A stretch of DNA of 64,000 bases, taken from Prostheceraeus crozeri (taxonomy: Eukaryota; Platyhelminthes; Polycladida; Euryleptidae). Below the pieces are notes generated by a model. It was not told the DNA's origin, did not search any database, and worked only from the letters and a program-made list of their open reading frames with translations. Both the position numbers and the translations under genes were made by a program. Below are positions 23,315-33,908 of the stretch, in pieces. Each line of letters opens with the position of its first letter. Position 1 is the first letter of the stretch. Where the stretch lies: NCBI GenBank assembly GCA_907163375.1, contig CAJQUW010008614.1, positions 310,001 through 374,000 on the forward strand, read 5' to 3'.

Positions 23315-23443
23315 ATGTCGACACCACGAACAAGACGTGGGCGGGTTGCTGAGGATTCGAATTCAGAAAGCGTAAAGCAATCGATCACAGCGTTAGAAAA
23401 ACGTCCGTCCGATAAGTTGGATAAAATGATTGATCGAATTGAT
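23315..23443 (+). pseudogene. LINE ORF1, N-terminal 43 codons (interrupted by the Polinton)
   Basis: ATG 23315 begins MSTPRTRRGRVAEDSNSE, a basic then heptad-rich start. The frame meets the Polinton terminus after ATT-GAT, and continues in the same phase at 45442 (ATT-GAT-TCT). The protein is therefore split by the 22-kb insertion. Downstream host sequence at 23444-23545 in this frame belongs to the Polinton repeat. Confidence 0.82.
23438..23443. repeat. Polinton target-site duplication, left (ATTGAT)
   Basis: ATTGAT is found directly outside both element ends (23438-23443 and 45442-45447). A 6-bp duplication is the known signature of Polinton/Maverick integration. Confidence 0.92.
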
Positions 23444-24180
23444 AGTAGTAACCAAACCTCCACAATAAACACAGCGCCCCCCCCCCTCGGGAGAGAGTCT
23501 TGGTTGGCCGTCCAGGTTGACTTGGGCGGCCGACCAGGTTGGTAGATGTTGATAAACGACAGAGTTAACGGCGAATTTGGGATGGTTTTGGGCTGTAGAG
23601 CCAAAACGAAGCATCGGATGGGAAAACGGAGGCCAGATTCGGAATCTACGTGAAATTTTGGGTTAGGAAGGTTGTTTCCAGCGTAATCAGAGAGAAAAAA
23701 TTTTTGGGACGTCCCCCCCTCGGCAGCGTTGCTTCCAACTTTGGTTCTAGAGATCGTAGAAAGTCGTGCAATAGCTCGTTTGAAAGCTAAGAGTGAGACA
23801 CATTCAGTGAAAGAAACGACTTGTTCATGTCTGTCTTCGTTTAGATGTCAGACGTCATTTAAGATTTGGGAAATTGGCGAAAAACGACAAAGTTAACGGC
23901 GAATTTGGGATGTTTTGGTCTCTAGCGTCTAAACGGCTGCTCCAATGGCAGATCTGAGGACAGATTTGGAGTCAGCGTCAAATTCTACATCAGCATGGTA
24001 AATTTGAAAGCCATCGGAGAGAAAAAAATTTTCAACATTTTTCCGAAGACGAGTTATCGGCGAATTTGGGATGGCTGTGGGCTGTATAGCCAAAACGAAG
24101 CATCAGATGGGAAAACGGAGGCCAGATTCGGATTCAGCGTCAAATTCTACTTCACAATTGTGAGTTTCCAGCTCAATCGG
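23444..24180 (+). repeat. Polinton left terminal inverted repeat (~737 bp)
   Basis: Matches the reverse complement of 44703-45441. It contains a C-run near 23474 and at least two internal modules, each starting with GTTAACGGCGAATTTGGGAT and holding a GAGAGAAAAAA(A)TTTT block, so the repeat is itself built of tandem modules. Confidence 0.88.
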
Positions 24181-24255
24181 ACCTCCAGAATCGGTGATAG
24201 AAGTGTTTAAAGTTTTTGGATGATGGATATTACGTCATCAGCTGATCACCACAAA

Positions 24256-24264
24256 CTATATAAG
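24256..24264 (+). promoter_or_regulatory. TATA box of the leftmost rightward Polinton gene
   Basis: CTATATAAG, about 75 bp inside the terminal repeat. About 50 bp downstream CAACG is followed by a splice-donor-like GTAGGT (24311), and a matching acceptor TTTACAG ends at 24999 before the coiled-coil reading frame. Confidence 0.55.
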
Positions 24265-24999
24265 CTGGGAACCGACAGAGACTTTTCACTAAGACGAGAG
24301 ATTGTCAACGGTAGGTCGTCTCTCTGAGCTCCGATGATAGCATCGGACATTCCAAATTTTGGGTTTCTATGAGAAACCCACTTAGAAAATTTCATTGCTG
24401 ATATCAGCTAAGGCGTCAGACTTAAAGGTTAGCCAGGAGATGGCCTTAGTGTCCAGGCCATAAAAGACTCCAAAACTTTAAAGGCTTGTGACTTTGCTTC
24501 TACAAGTCCGTTTGACTTGATTCAAAAAAGTTTCGGTCGCTATTCACCTGCCCTAAGTGATAGACTACCTATAAAATTTCATAAGTAGTGCTAAATGTCT
24601 AAAAATTTAAATTCGCTATTTTTGGTGATTTTCGGGGTTTTCAAACCTTCTGATTTCAATAAAGACCTTTATAAAGTTGTCAGAGGCGATCTTCGGCTCA
24701 AGACATGCTTCCTGATGTAAATAACTCCACCGGTTTTCATGTCAAAATCGGGGTCCGAATACCAACACACTGATATGACGCACGCTCTGTCCGTGGGAGG
24801 TTGGATTTGAGGGCCGAGGCCTTGGAGTCGGGATGAGATCCCTCTGAGTAATGCCTGTAACGGATTCATCAGCCTAGCTTGTCTATCCTCAAGTATTGAA
24901 TGACATATTAGTTGTATTTTTAAAATGATTGTCAATGTATTCATTCGTTGAAGTTATAAATGGTATAAGTAGTAATTCTATTTCATCCTTCCTTTACAG

Positions 25000-26077
25000 A
25001 AAATGGGAGGAAATTCAAGATTTTTGCTTAAAAAGTGCTCTTGTGGAGAGATTGAGAGGCGGCGAATTTAAACGCCACATTAACAAATATAAGAATACTC
25101 CTCACTTTCACGAGGAAAGAGCCGTTATTTCCGGCTGCATACATTGCCTAAAATTTTTAAAAGGCAAGGACCAGACGGCATTTTATTCCGCTCACGCCGA
25201 ATGTCCGATCAAGAAGGCTAGTAATTATACAACATCAGACATCGGCAAAGTGATCACAGCCTTCTTCAACGAAACAACAGTCGATCTAGACGCAGAATTG
25301 CAAGATGCAATTGATACCATCTTGAGTCCTACTGCACCGACCACAGAACAACTAAGTTGATCGGAAAGCTCAGACGACCCCGATTCTGAGGAGGTCGTCA
25401 TCAATAGAAAAGCGGAAGACATAGGAAAACTGTCAAATCAGTCTTCCCCGATAAAGAAAGCGATCGCACAGCAGTCTTTCCCAGTAAAGAAGGGGATCAA
25501 GCAGCAGACGGATAGCTGGAACAAGGATGCCCAGATCGTAAAAGTGAGCCAGGAATATGCACTCACCAAATTAAAAGACGAACTGGCTCGTTACAAAAAC
25601 GAATGTGCGGCCCTCAGGGACGAGAATTTTCACCTGAAGGGTCAGGTACCCGAGATTCGGGCCCTGAAGACACAAGTCATCAATTTAGAACCTTTCCGCG
25701 AAAGGGCGCTTAGCAGCGAAAAACGCGTTACTGAGCAGGCGACGTACATAAAATCTTTAAAAGCTCAGGAAGAGACGTCAAAGCTGAAAATTGAACAACT
25801 GAAGATTAGCCTAACTGAGAGCCAGAAAAAAGAGGAGAAAAGAACAACGCTCCACCTTCCCGTTGTCAACAGCAGAATTGTTGGTAACATAATCATAGAA
25901 AGTGAGGACTTAGACACCACATTCGAGTGCTACGATGGGGCGATGGCGGAAGTGCGCTCCTTACACATTTCGATTAAGCATGATGGTGACATCAAGGAAT
26001 TGCGCCACCGCAAGCGGAAACTACCGACCAAATACCTACCTCACCCACCACCATCGAAGGTTCAACGAACCGATTAA
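25000..26077 (+). pseudogene. Polinton coiled-coil protein, unknown function, one in-frame TGA
   Basis: From the acceptor at 24999 the frame reads KWEEIQDFCLKSALVERLRG and continues to TGA 25358-25360. The same frame stays open after it (SESSDDPDSEEVVINRK...) to TAA 26075-26077. Together it would be about 359 residues. The second half has a long coiled coil (LKDELARYKNECAALRDENF and following, roughly 25550-25840) and a basic Pro-rich tail. The first half has a possible zinc site (CIHCLKF ... H..C). No family is recognised. No ATG was found in the presumed first exon, so the start is uncertain. Confidence 0.55.
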
Positions 26078-26085
26078 GTTAATTT

Positions 26086-26265
26086 ATGGTAAGTTAATAT
26101 CATCTCTATCACTTGAATATAATTTCATCTATTTTCTTTCTATTTTTCAGATGCGACGTGAACGAACCAACGGTCTTTAAGAGGCCACCCTGGGGCAAAA
26201 AGTGATAGTACCTCCACTTGGTTTGCCCTGGACAGACTTCGGTCTGACTGAATCTATCACATAAT
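26086..26265 (+). pseudogene. Broken short gene copy with ATG directly before an intron
   Basis: ATG 26086-26088 is followed at once by GTAAGT, with an acceptor TATTTTTCAG ending at 26150. The next exon begins ATGCGACGTGAACG, but its frame stops at TAA after ten codons. Positions 26161-26261 are a diverged copy of 26621-26720, the 3' end of the neighbouring 127-residue gene, so this is a degenerate duplicate of it. Confidence 0.5.
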
Positions 26266-26300
26266 TAGAAAGACTGAGTCATGTCTCTGTATCAGAGGGG

Positions 26301-26308
26301 TATATAAA
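26301..26308 (+). promoter_or_regulatory. TATA box for the 127-residue gene
   Basis: TATATAAA lies 38 bp ahead of ATG 26346, with a pyrimidine-rich CATTCTATACTTCATC before the start. Confidence 0.65.
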
Positions 26309-26345
26309 CCATTACCTCTCTTTCATTTTCATTCTATACTTCATC

Positions 26346-26729
26346 ATGAACACACCTAAGACGACAGTCAGCTCTCCTGACAAGCCTCGGCTTAGACCGA
26401 GAAATTTATTTATTGAATTTTTAGAGATGGAGGAGCGAGAGCGAGTCTATAACAATCTTGCTCGAATCGGCTCATCGGTTACCGATGATGCCGATTCAAC
26501 AGAGTGGAGATATATTCCGCCCTCTGACAGTCGGATGGAAGTAGAGGAGGTCGATGCCGCTGACATAGAGAGATTAAAAGTCTCTCAGCGGAATCGGTCA
26601 AATCTAGACATGTATCCGAGAATGAACCATCGGTCTTTAAGAGACCACATGGGGCAAAATGTGATAGTACCTCCTCGTGGTTTGCCCTGGACAGACTTTG
26701 GTCTGACTGAATCTATCACACGAATATAA
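26346..26729 (+). CDS. Polinton hypothetical protein, 127 residues
   Basis: An intact frame behind a good TATA box. The protein is acidic in the middle (RMEVEEVDAADIERL), with a Pro/Arg-rich N-terminus (PDKPRLRPRNLF) and a C-terminal GLPWTDFGLTES that recurs in the broken copy upstream (26161-26261). No domain is recognised. Duplication of its 3' end suggests that this part may be modular. Function unknown. Confidence 0.6.
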   Translation: MNTPKTTVSSPDKPRLRPRNLFIEFLEMEERERVYNNLARIGSSVTDDADSTEWRYIPPSDSRMEVEEVDAADIERLKVSQRNRSNLDMYPRMNHRSLRDHMGQNVIVPPRGLPWTDFGLTESITRI

Positions 26730-27255
26730 AAATATAATCATAAAGTTGTATCTGCTATCAGTCAAATTTAACGTTGCATGGCACGGAGAACTTCGGTATG
26801 ATTCTTCCTGTTGGTGGGCGATCTCTCTTGAGACAGCGGATGATATCGTAGTGATGAGTGTGGCAAGGGCTTGAGACTTACCTTAATCCGACTTTCCAAC
26901 GGTCGTCGTGGTCTCTTCGCTCAACGTAGCACTTTGAACGCCAATCGGTTGAGTCTTAGCTATCTGCCGCAGGTTACTTTTTAAATTCTCCATTGCATAC
27001 GTTATCTGAGAATGAATCATGAGTTCTCTTAAAAACTGCCTCTATCATTGAGGCTAAATGATGAAGGGATGAAATGGGAGGGCACTCTTGCGCCACACGC
27101 AAACATATACATCTTCTCTCTTTACTAACGATACGATCTCTTTTGATAGAAAAGTAGACCGATAATAAATATGACATTCGCAACCATGTATACAATAAAC
27201 CCCATATGTAAATTCTTCCCTTTATTTCCATTTCTAGATCAATACATTGTAAAAC
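26730..27255. other. Polinton region without recognised gene
   Basis: A minus-strand frame at 26974-27288 ends in a Cys- and His-containing stretch (CICLRVAQECPPISSLHHL) and might be a small gene, but nothing supports it beyond being open. Confidence 0.4.
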
Positions 27256-27277
27256 AATGACATGTAGCTCTTTAGAT

Positions 27278-27625
27278 TTATTTATCAAAGTTCAGTGGGA
27301 CTGGTTTCAAGTCATTATAAATCCTGTAATATACCACTCGCTTTGGTGCATCCCGTACTCTTCTGAGTCGCGTCGTCTTCGGTGTGAACTCGCTTTCACT
27401 CCATACAACTTGGGTGATTTCACTTTTGCTACCACTCTTCTCCTCGACATTGGCGATTTCGGGTTTATTGCCACTGTTCACATCCTCGTCCCATTCATCG
27501 ACAACTTCGAAAATTTTGTGGAAAATATTTAAGGCTTCAGAAGAATTTGCGATACTAGCATGTTTGATCGTTTGATGTGAATGAGAAGTGCTACAATCTT
27601 CTGATTTATATAGGATATTCAACAA
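27278..27625 (-). CDS. Polinton hypothetical protein, acidic then basic C-terminus
   Basis: The frame ends TTRLRRVRDAPKRVVYY with an acidic middle (VVDEWDEDVN). A TATA-like CTATATAAA on the minus strand (27604-27612) lies inside the first codons, so the real start is further in; the first ATG after the TATA box is out of frame with the conserved part, which suggests an early frameshift. A head-to-head diverged copy is at 27718-27912. Function unknown. Confidence 0.5.
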   Translation of the reverse strand: MLNILYKSEDCSTSHSHQTIKHASIANSSEALNIFHKIFEVVDEWDEDVNSGNKPEIANVEEKSGSKSEITQVVWSESEFTPKTTRLRRVRDAPKRVVYYRIYNDLKPVPLNFDK

Positions 27626-27717
27626 TACTTTCCTCGACAGCCAATCAGAATCACTCTAATTTAGATAAAGGCTGTTAAAGTCAGAAGATTGCAAGATATA
27701 CCAATCTCAGCTAAAAT

Positions 27718-27882
27718 GACAACTTTGTGATCGTCAATGAGTGCGATGAAGGCATGAGTAGTCAGGAGAGTGGTAACAAAACTGTAAGAATTATCTGGAC
27801 AGACGAAGAGTGAACACCGAAAACAACTCGTGAGCGAAGAGTGTCAGATGCTCCCAAACGATCAAGTATGCTTTGATTTTAA
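27718..27882 (+). pseudogene. Degenerate plus-strand copy of the 27278-27625 gene
   Basis: Translation gives VIVNECDEGMSSQESGNK, TVRIIWTDEE, stop (TGA), TPKTTRERRVSDAPKRSS. The match to the minus-strand gene is clear around TPKTTR and DAPKR. The TGA falls between IIWTDEE and TPKTTR. Confidence 0.65.
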
Positions 27883-28093
27883 ATAAATCTAAAGAACCAC
27901 ATGTCATTACTTTTTGATATTTTCCCTCAGTGATTGAGGTCGTATTTAGAAAAAATGATAGTGTCTAGCATCAGCTGCTATGATTTATACTGAGCTGTCA
28001 AATGATTAGATTTTCACTATGATGTTGATGACTACATTACCCAGAAATAAGTGAAAACAGACAGATATAACAAATGAAACATATATTCAGAAA

Positions 28094-28492
28094 TTACAAA
28101 TAATTTAGAAGTTCTTCAGTACTAATATTGTCCCACAGCGATTCGCAGTTACTGCAGTCAGATTTCAGTTGTCGCAGTTTTTCCTCCGCTGCAGCCAACA
28201 CACCAAAGACGTACTCCCATTCAATCTCGCTCCTGGGTTGAGACGATGGGCTGTACCATCTCCGTATGTCATGGAGAAGACTGATATCATCCTCCTTTGA
28301 CACATCCTCCTTGTTGTATAGTAGGTACTTCCACCTCACATACACCATTTCCATCTCCTCTTCCTCAGTCAGAGACGGATACTCCAAACTTGGAATATCC
28401 TCGACTGTTTTCTTCTTCTCCAACTTCACCGTCTTTGGAGCGGGAGGGCAAGTTGATGTGTCCACGGAGAGAGTTGCTGTTGGCGAATTCAT
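28094..28492 (-). CDS. Polinton hypothetical acidic protein, 132 residues
   Basis: An intact minus-strand frame from ATG 28490-28492. It is Glu-rich (SLTEEEEMEMVYVRW) with two Trp-containing helices (DIRRWYSPSSQPRSEIEWEY) and a C-terminal CSNCESLWDNIS. No family is recognised. It is divergent to the polymerase gene; the 232-bp gap between the two start codons holds a TATATA sequence readable on both strands. Confidence 0.6.
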   Translation of the reverse strand: MNSPTATLSVDTSTCPPAPKTVKLEKKKTVEDIPSLEYPSLTEEEEMEMVYVRWKYLLYNKEDVSKEDDISLLHDIRRWYSPSSQPRSEIEWEYVFGVLAAAEEKLRQLKSDCSNCESLWDNISTEELLNYL

Positions 28493-28588
28493 GACTTCAA
28501 ATTGTATGCTATAAACTTGATTTCTTAGTGCTTAAGTACAAGTAAGTTGCCAATCAAATGAATAGCCAATGAATGCCGAGTATGAGAA

Positions 28589-28598
28589 TATATAAAAG
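28589..28598 (+). promoter_or_regulatory. TATA box of the polymerase gene (possibly bidirectional)
   Basis: TATATAAAAG about 125 bp ahead of the polymerase ATG; its reverse complement also contains TATATA and faces the gene at 28094-28492. An initiator-like CATTCTATATTT follows, resembling CATTCTATACTT after the 26301 TATA box. Confidence 0.6.
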
Positions 28599-28726
28599 AG
28601 GGGAAACAGACTTATTTTTCATTCTATATTTAATACGTATTGAGAATAAGTGAAGTCTCTATTTTGATAAACTATACAATTTACTGACATTGAAGTACCA
28701 TACTTAAACTTGTTTTCGTTGAAATG

Positions 28727-28793
28727 GTAAGTTGAAGATTTCCTCACTCATCTCCCTCAAACGTTTGATTAATAGCATTTTTCTCAATTTCAG
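28727..28793 (+). other. Predicted intron 1 of the polymerase gene
   Basis: GTAAGT follows the ATG directly; the 3' side is TTCTCAATTTCAG. Splicing joins ATG to CCATCTACTTC, giving MPSTSSPKRS in frame with the zinc finger. It is 67 bp long. Confidence 0.7.
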
Positions 28794-28854
28794 CCATCTA
28801 CTTCATCACCAAAACGCTCCCTTCTCGAGGAAACTTTACAACTGTTAAGTGAAG

Positions 28855-28913
28855 GTAGGTTGTAACAATAAACTATAACTTTAATAGAGATGATAGAATG
28901 ATTTCTCTTTCAG
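28855..28913 (+). other. Predicted intron 2 of the polymerase gene
   Basis: GAAG|GTAGGT ... CTCTTTCAG|GTGATG. Removing 59 bp joins LLSEG and DVSTSSSG in frame. Confidence 0.7.
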
Positions 28914-30734
28914 GTGATGTTAGTACCAGCTCAAGCGGTCAGTCGCGGGAATCTAATGAGCGGGAATGTGCTGATTGTGGTCACATCTTTATAAGGAAGC
29001 GTGATCTCGCCCGACACATCAGACAACGTGTATGTCAACCCAAGACATCATCAATCTCCCGAGGTGAGGATGATTCTATTCAACATGTCTCCTTTACTTG
29101 CGACTTTTGCACGCTATCTTTGAAACACGTTTTGAATTTTCTTCACATAGACTTCACCACGCGCATACAAATGATAGTTATAGTAACAGCACCTCCTCTA
29201 TCCGTCTCACTGAAGTGTCTCTCAATAATGTAGTGAGAAATTTCCATATGGAATCCTCAGAAACCATTGCTGATTTTCCGGAGTGGTTTCATCAAAATTC
29301 AATATTAATAGATGCGTTCTTTAGAAATTTAGACAACTTTAGAATAAAAGCGCTCATCTATCTTAAAATAAAATATGTTAAAGTTGATCATCATACTGGC
29401 GAAGTAGTGCAGAGATTGGAGTTTCACATACCCTCCTCCCCTGCTACAGAGGTAGTAGATAAAGAAGTATGGTTAAATTTTCACATTCAAGGGCTAAATT
29501 CAAATATTCATAAATTTAACGAGCGCGATAGTGGTCTGATTTTTGATGGTGTAGAATCTGCCATGTTTAAAATTACTCTATTAGCAAATTACAGTGGACG
29601 AGGCCTCTTCAATCTTCCAAAAACGTTAGAAGATAAGAAAGCAGTCATTTCTATAGATTGTGAATTGCACTGTTTTAAGTATGCGGTTTTATCCATTCTC
29701 CGCTATCATGATGTACAGAACAACCGTTTCCGTAAAACCAAATATCATCAATGGGAGAATGAATTGAAATTTGATGACTGTAATAGTGAAGATATAAAAT
29801 TGAAAGATACAGAGAAATTTGAAAAATTAAATGAAATTAAAATGGTTGTTCACGTCTGGCAAAAAGGACTTAAAGGTGTACGCTACAACAAACGTTCATC
29901 AACTTATGATCGTGTTGTCAACCTCTTGTTGGTATATGAGGATAGCAGTCAACAATGGCATTACTGCGGTATTCCAAATGTTCATCGACTATATTCCCAC
30001 TTAACATCCAAAAGGGGTAGCATTTCATATGTGACCGTTTATGAGATCCTTCTGGTCAAAAGATAATTTTCAAACACATTATGAATGGTGTAAGCGAGGT
30101 AAATTGCAAATGGAACGCATGCCCAAAGATAAAATCTTTTCATATAGAGAGAATGGTAGTGAGTTAAGTCCTCTTCGTGTCATCTATGCTGACATCGATT
30201 GCTATATGGATGATAACATCCACAAGCCAGCAGCCATATCCTGTTATGAGGTATGGCATATTCATTTCCAAAATAAAAATAATAAAATGCACGTCTTGCA
30301 AGGTGAGGATTGTATACACAAATTCTTGCAATTCCTGGAAAGTGCTAGTAAATTTCAACAAAAATATGATAGTGAACTCGATCACAGATCATTAAATATG
30401 ACAGCAGATGATCAGGTAAAATTTGAAAGTTGTAAAGTCTGCTCAAAATGTAGTAAAACGTTCGATGACGGTAAAATTAAGAAAGTGCGTGAACATGATC
30501 ACATCACTGGTAAATTTAGAAACGCACTGTGTTCAAGATGCAATTTTTCTCTAAGAATGAAACGGCGCACTCTACCCGTAATTTTTCATAATTTCAAAGG
30601 CTATGACAGCCATATGATAATAAAAGGGGGGTCAGGAAAAATTAAGGGGTGGTTGATGAATGTTATAGCTCAAACGAGGGAAAAATCCATGTCCATGACA
30701 GCAAAAGTACCAGTTGATAAGACTAAAGAGATAA

Positions 30735-30785
30735 GATGAGATAAGATAATAAGATAATAAGATAATAAGATAAGATGATAAGACA
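30735..30785 (+). repeat. GATAA/ATAAG microsatellite inside the polymerase gene
   Basis: Repeated GATAAGATAA units with changes of spacing. They break the polymerase frame and suggest slippage-driven decay. Confidence 0.8.
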
Positions 30786-32319
30786 GTCTACTTTGATATG
30801 AAATTCTTAGATTCCTATCAATTCATGACTTCATCACTAGCATCTCTCGTTCAAAATATTAAGTCTCTTCCACTAACTCAAAATTTGAAGAAACAATATC
30901 CTAACTTGACAGATGAAGTCATCACATGCAAATGACTGTTTCCGTATGCATAATCTGACAACATTTCTAAATTTAGTGAGACTTTTCTTCCATCAATAGA
31001 TAAATTTAAAAATGATTTGACTGGTATAGAATGTAAGGTAGCAGATTACAATGATGCTCAAATTAATTGGACAAAATTTGACTGTCAAACGTTTAGCGAT
31101 TATATGATCGCCTATCTAAAATTAGATGTATTTTTGCTGGCTGATGTATTTCAGGAGTTTCGACGAGTGACACTGGAAGAAGATAAATTAGACCCTATCC
31201 ACTTTGTCAGTCTTCCAGCCATGTCATTCCAGTCTGCTTTTAAAATGACTGGAGAGAGCATCCATCTTATACAAGATCCAGAGATGTATAATTTATTTGA
31301 GCGATGAATTCGCGGTAGTCTCACATTTGTAAATAGACATCAAAAATTATCAAAAATAGTAGATGATGATCAGATTCATCTAAAGTACTATGACCAGAAT
31401 AATTTATATGGTAGTTCACTATCCAAACCTCTACCTCACTCTGAGTTTAGCTGGCTAGTGGATAGTGAAATTCAACATTTCTCCAATCCTTCAAGCATAT
31501 TAGCTTTTCCAGGTGATGGTGATTGTAGATATTATTTCGAGGTAGATCTTATCTATCCACATAGTATTAAAAATAAAACTGTGGATTTTCCACTTGCGTC
31601 CGAATCAGGTGAAGTGACTGAAGACATGTTTTCGGACTTTATGAAAAAAATTTCATTAAGATTTCGAAAGGAGTGGACAGCACAAGTATAAGCCTTGTCG
31701 CAAACTTTTGTTTACTCAATTTGATAAAGAAAATTATCTAGTCCACTTTTCCATCTTAAAATTTTATTTAGAAATGGGCATGATTTTAAAAACAGTTCAC
31801 CGCATTATCAAATTTAGACAGAAAGCCTTTCTGAAACCTCATATTGATAGTAACAGCCAGAAACGTGCACTAGCCCAAAATAATTTTGAAAAGGATTTTT
31901 ATAAATATAAGAATAATAGTCTTTTTGGTAAGACGATGGAGGATGTTAGAAAACGTATAAACTATAAACTTGTGAATCATAATGATAAATTTCAAAAGTT
32001 AGTGGCATCACCTCTCTTTATTGATGGAGATATCATAGATGATGAATTGGTTGGTGTTAAAATGATAAAATCAGAAGTAGAGTTGTGCAAGCCCATCATC
32101 CTGATGCAAACATATCACTAACCAAAAGAATTAAACTCACACTACCACATTCAGGAGATGTGTAAATAGATTCAGTCTCAAATCAGTATTTTGATGATGC
32201 TTTTGTTGACATTCATTGTTGTTTTATGTATCGCTTTAGATTGTACTTCCTTGTGAATATATGCCTACAGTCAGCTCATTCCCCCTATATCTGTGAAAAG
32301 ACTTTTTCATACACATATT

Positions 32320-32333
32320 TTTATTTCAATAAA
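32320..32333. terminator. Overlapping convergent poly(A) signals
   Basis: AATAAA on the plus strand (32328-32333) and its reverse complement TTTATT (32320-32325) serve the polymerase and the leftward gene ending at 32349. Confidence 0.6.
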
Positions 32334-32348
32334 CATATCACAATGACT

Positions 32349-33899
32349 TCACTTTGTTTTCCGAAACACTAAAGTTACGAGGGATTTAGTATCTTTCACA
32401 TGGATGAACTCATGTAGACCATTTGTAATTTTGATAGAAATAGATGGTATAGTTTGTTTGATAACAAGATGGTAGAAAATAGGTTGAAACATCTTCTCGA
32501 CCATTCCATATAAAGCATCCTTATTATGAATGAAATCACGTAAAATGTGTTCTTTTTCCTCCCCAACAGAAATAGGTAGAATCAAATCACTTTGAATGTA
32601 AAGGTGCTGTTCATGTTTATCAAGTGTCATTGGTGTTTCTATACCAATCGTATGCGCAACAGTAAACATATTTTGTAGCATTGAAAAACCAAAGAGTTTT
32701 TTCAAATTTTTGCTCAATTGACATTGAATGTCATCACCCAGTTTCAGAACAACGCGTTGATTTTCAATTGAAAACGAAATGTAGTGTGTCTTTACATCAT
32801 ACTTACTTTTCATCACATGCTTCAACTTCTGTTGTATATAAGGATTTATTACATGAATGAAGCTTTCAACTGTATGATATAGACACGGCATTATATTGAT
32901 AGCAACTTTAGATTCTTCATAAGACTGGTAAATTTTCTTGATGCGATCACCATAGATGTCCACCCACCATTCATCATTAACTGAATCAGCTTTAGTGTGA
33001 TATTCATGAGAAGCATAAACCAAACCGCTTCCAATAATGGGTGTATAATGTCTTACAAAATGACGCAAGGTTGGAGAGAAATAAACTGTAAGTTTGTCAT
33101 TATATTTCTGAATAACCAACTTATCTTTGTCCGCCATAATTTTCTCTCCATACTTCTTACCCACAGTCTCATTCCATCGTTTTACTAACTCAATAAGTGA
33201 TAAAGGTTGAACACCACGCTTTTTCAAAATGATGCGTTCTTCACATTCTACAACATCTTAATCAAATATTTTAAATTTATAATGAAATTTGTTGATTCGA
33301 TTTGAATAAACTTTTTTAACATTTGCAATAGCAATTGACGTTAGATGTAGTCCATGACCAAAACCGAGATGTGGATAGAATTCATTATCCAACCTCAGCG
33401 TAAGACCTTTAGTAAAAGAATGCAAGCGAAGGAAAGGTCTCCTACTCCAATGATAGATAGTAAACTCATAAACTTTCTGATCCTTATTCTTCATGATGGA
33501 AGTATTACCATCATTGAATCCCTCAATAATTTTCTCATTCCCAAATAGACCATAATAATCTGATTTTATCTGAATCCATTCATAGTTCCACTTTCCATCT
33601 GACGTTAAATTGTACGGGAACTGGAATGCATTATTTATCGTTATTCCATCATGGGTGCGAGGAGTCAATATCATTTCTTCCAAATCATTCACATTCTGAA
33701 TATTGCTATCATAGCAAATACTAGAAATACCTACTTTCCATTCACTTTCTAGATGTAGTGAGCGATTTAATTCTACTCGAAAGTCTGATGGTTTATTATT
33801 AGGAAATTTATTCATAGAAGCATTACTGGGTAAGTAGATTAGAAACGAGTCCTTATTTTCACTTTCCATACTAATCACATTGGAAAAATATATTAGCAT
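32349..33899 (-). pseudogene. Polinton structural protein paralog 2, split by an in-frame stop
   Basis: Two frames in the same phase, 33899-33258 (213 residues) and 33257-32349 (about 300), are separated only by TAA 33258-33260. The second has no early ATG, so one protein of about 515 residues was probably intact before. The N-terminal part has SFLIYLPSNASMNKFPNN and LESEWKVGISSI. The C-terminal part ends ISIKITNGLHEFIHV ... TLVFRK. The same N- and C-terminal arrangement occurs in the next gene, so both are probably virion proteins of one family found in invertebrate Polintons. The exact structural role (penton, fibre or minor capsid) cannot be told from sequence. Confidence 0.65.
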
Positions 33900-33908
33900 A
33901 CTTTTGCA

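Larger units (their letters stand above)
27256..27912. repeat. Head-to-head inverted gene duplication
   Basis: The minus-strand gene (3' end near 27256) and a plus-strand relic (3' end near 27912) are mirror copies. Both encode TPKTTR-x-RRV-x-DAPKR, and both end in a shared 3' flank (AAATAAATCTAAAG followed by ACATGTCAT). They share a TCAGAAGATTG block near the centre (27595-27605 and 27677-27690). Confidence 0.75.
28724..32121 (+). pseudogene. polB: Polinton protein-primed DNA polymerase B, frameshifted and C-terminally truncated
   Basis: ATG 28724-28726 is followed by intron 1 (28727-28793), exon 2, intron 2 (28855-28913), and a C2H2-type zinc finger (ECADCGHIFIRKRDLARHI). A frameshift near 29110 falls in a second finger. 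The N-terminal domain follows (29230-30060), then an in-frame break near 30060, the exonuclease region (VIYADIDCY, FHNFKGYDSHMI), an ATAAG microsatellite with frame loss (30730-30790), and two stops near 30930. YLKLDVFLLADVF and the motif with NNLYGSSLSKPLP come next, and after further breaks motif B-like NSLFGKTMEDVRKR (31918-31965). The gene ends at 32119-32121 without the C-terminal catalytic Asp motif of PolB. It replicated the element; this copy is dead. Confidence 0.92.

Noticed and set aside
23059-23604. Minus- and plus-strand ORFs across the mariner end, LINE and Polinton repeat
   Set aside because: They cross three element boundaries and are chance frames.
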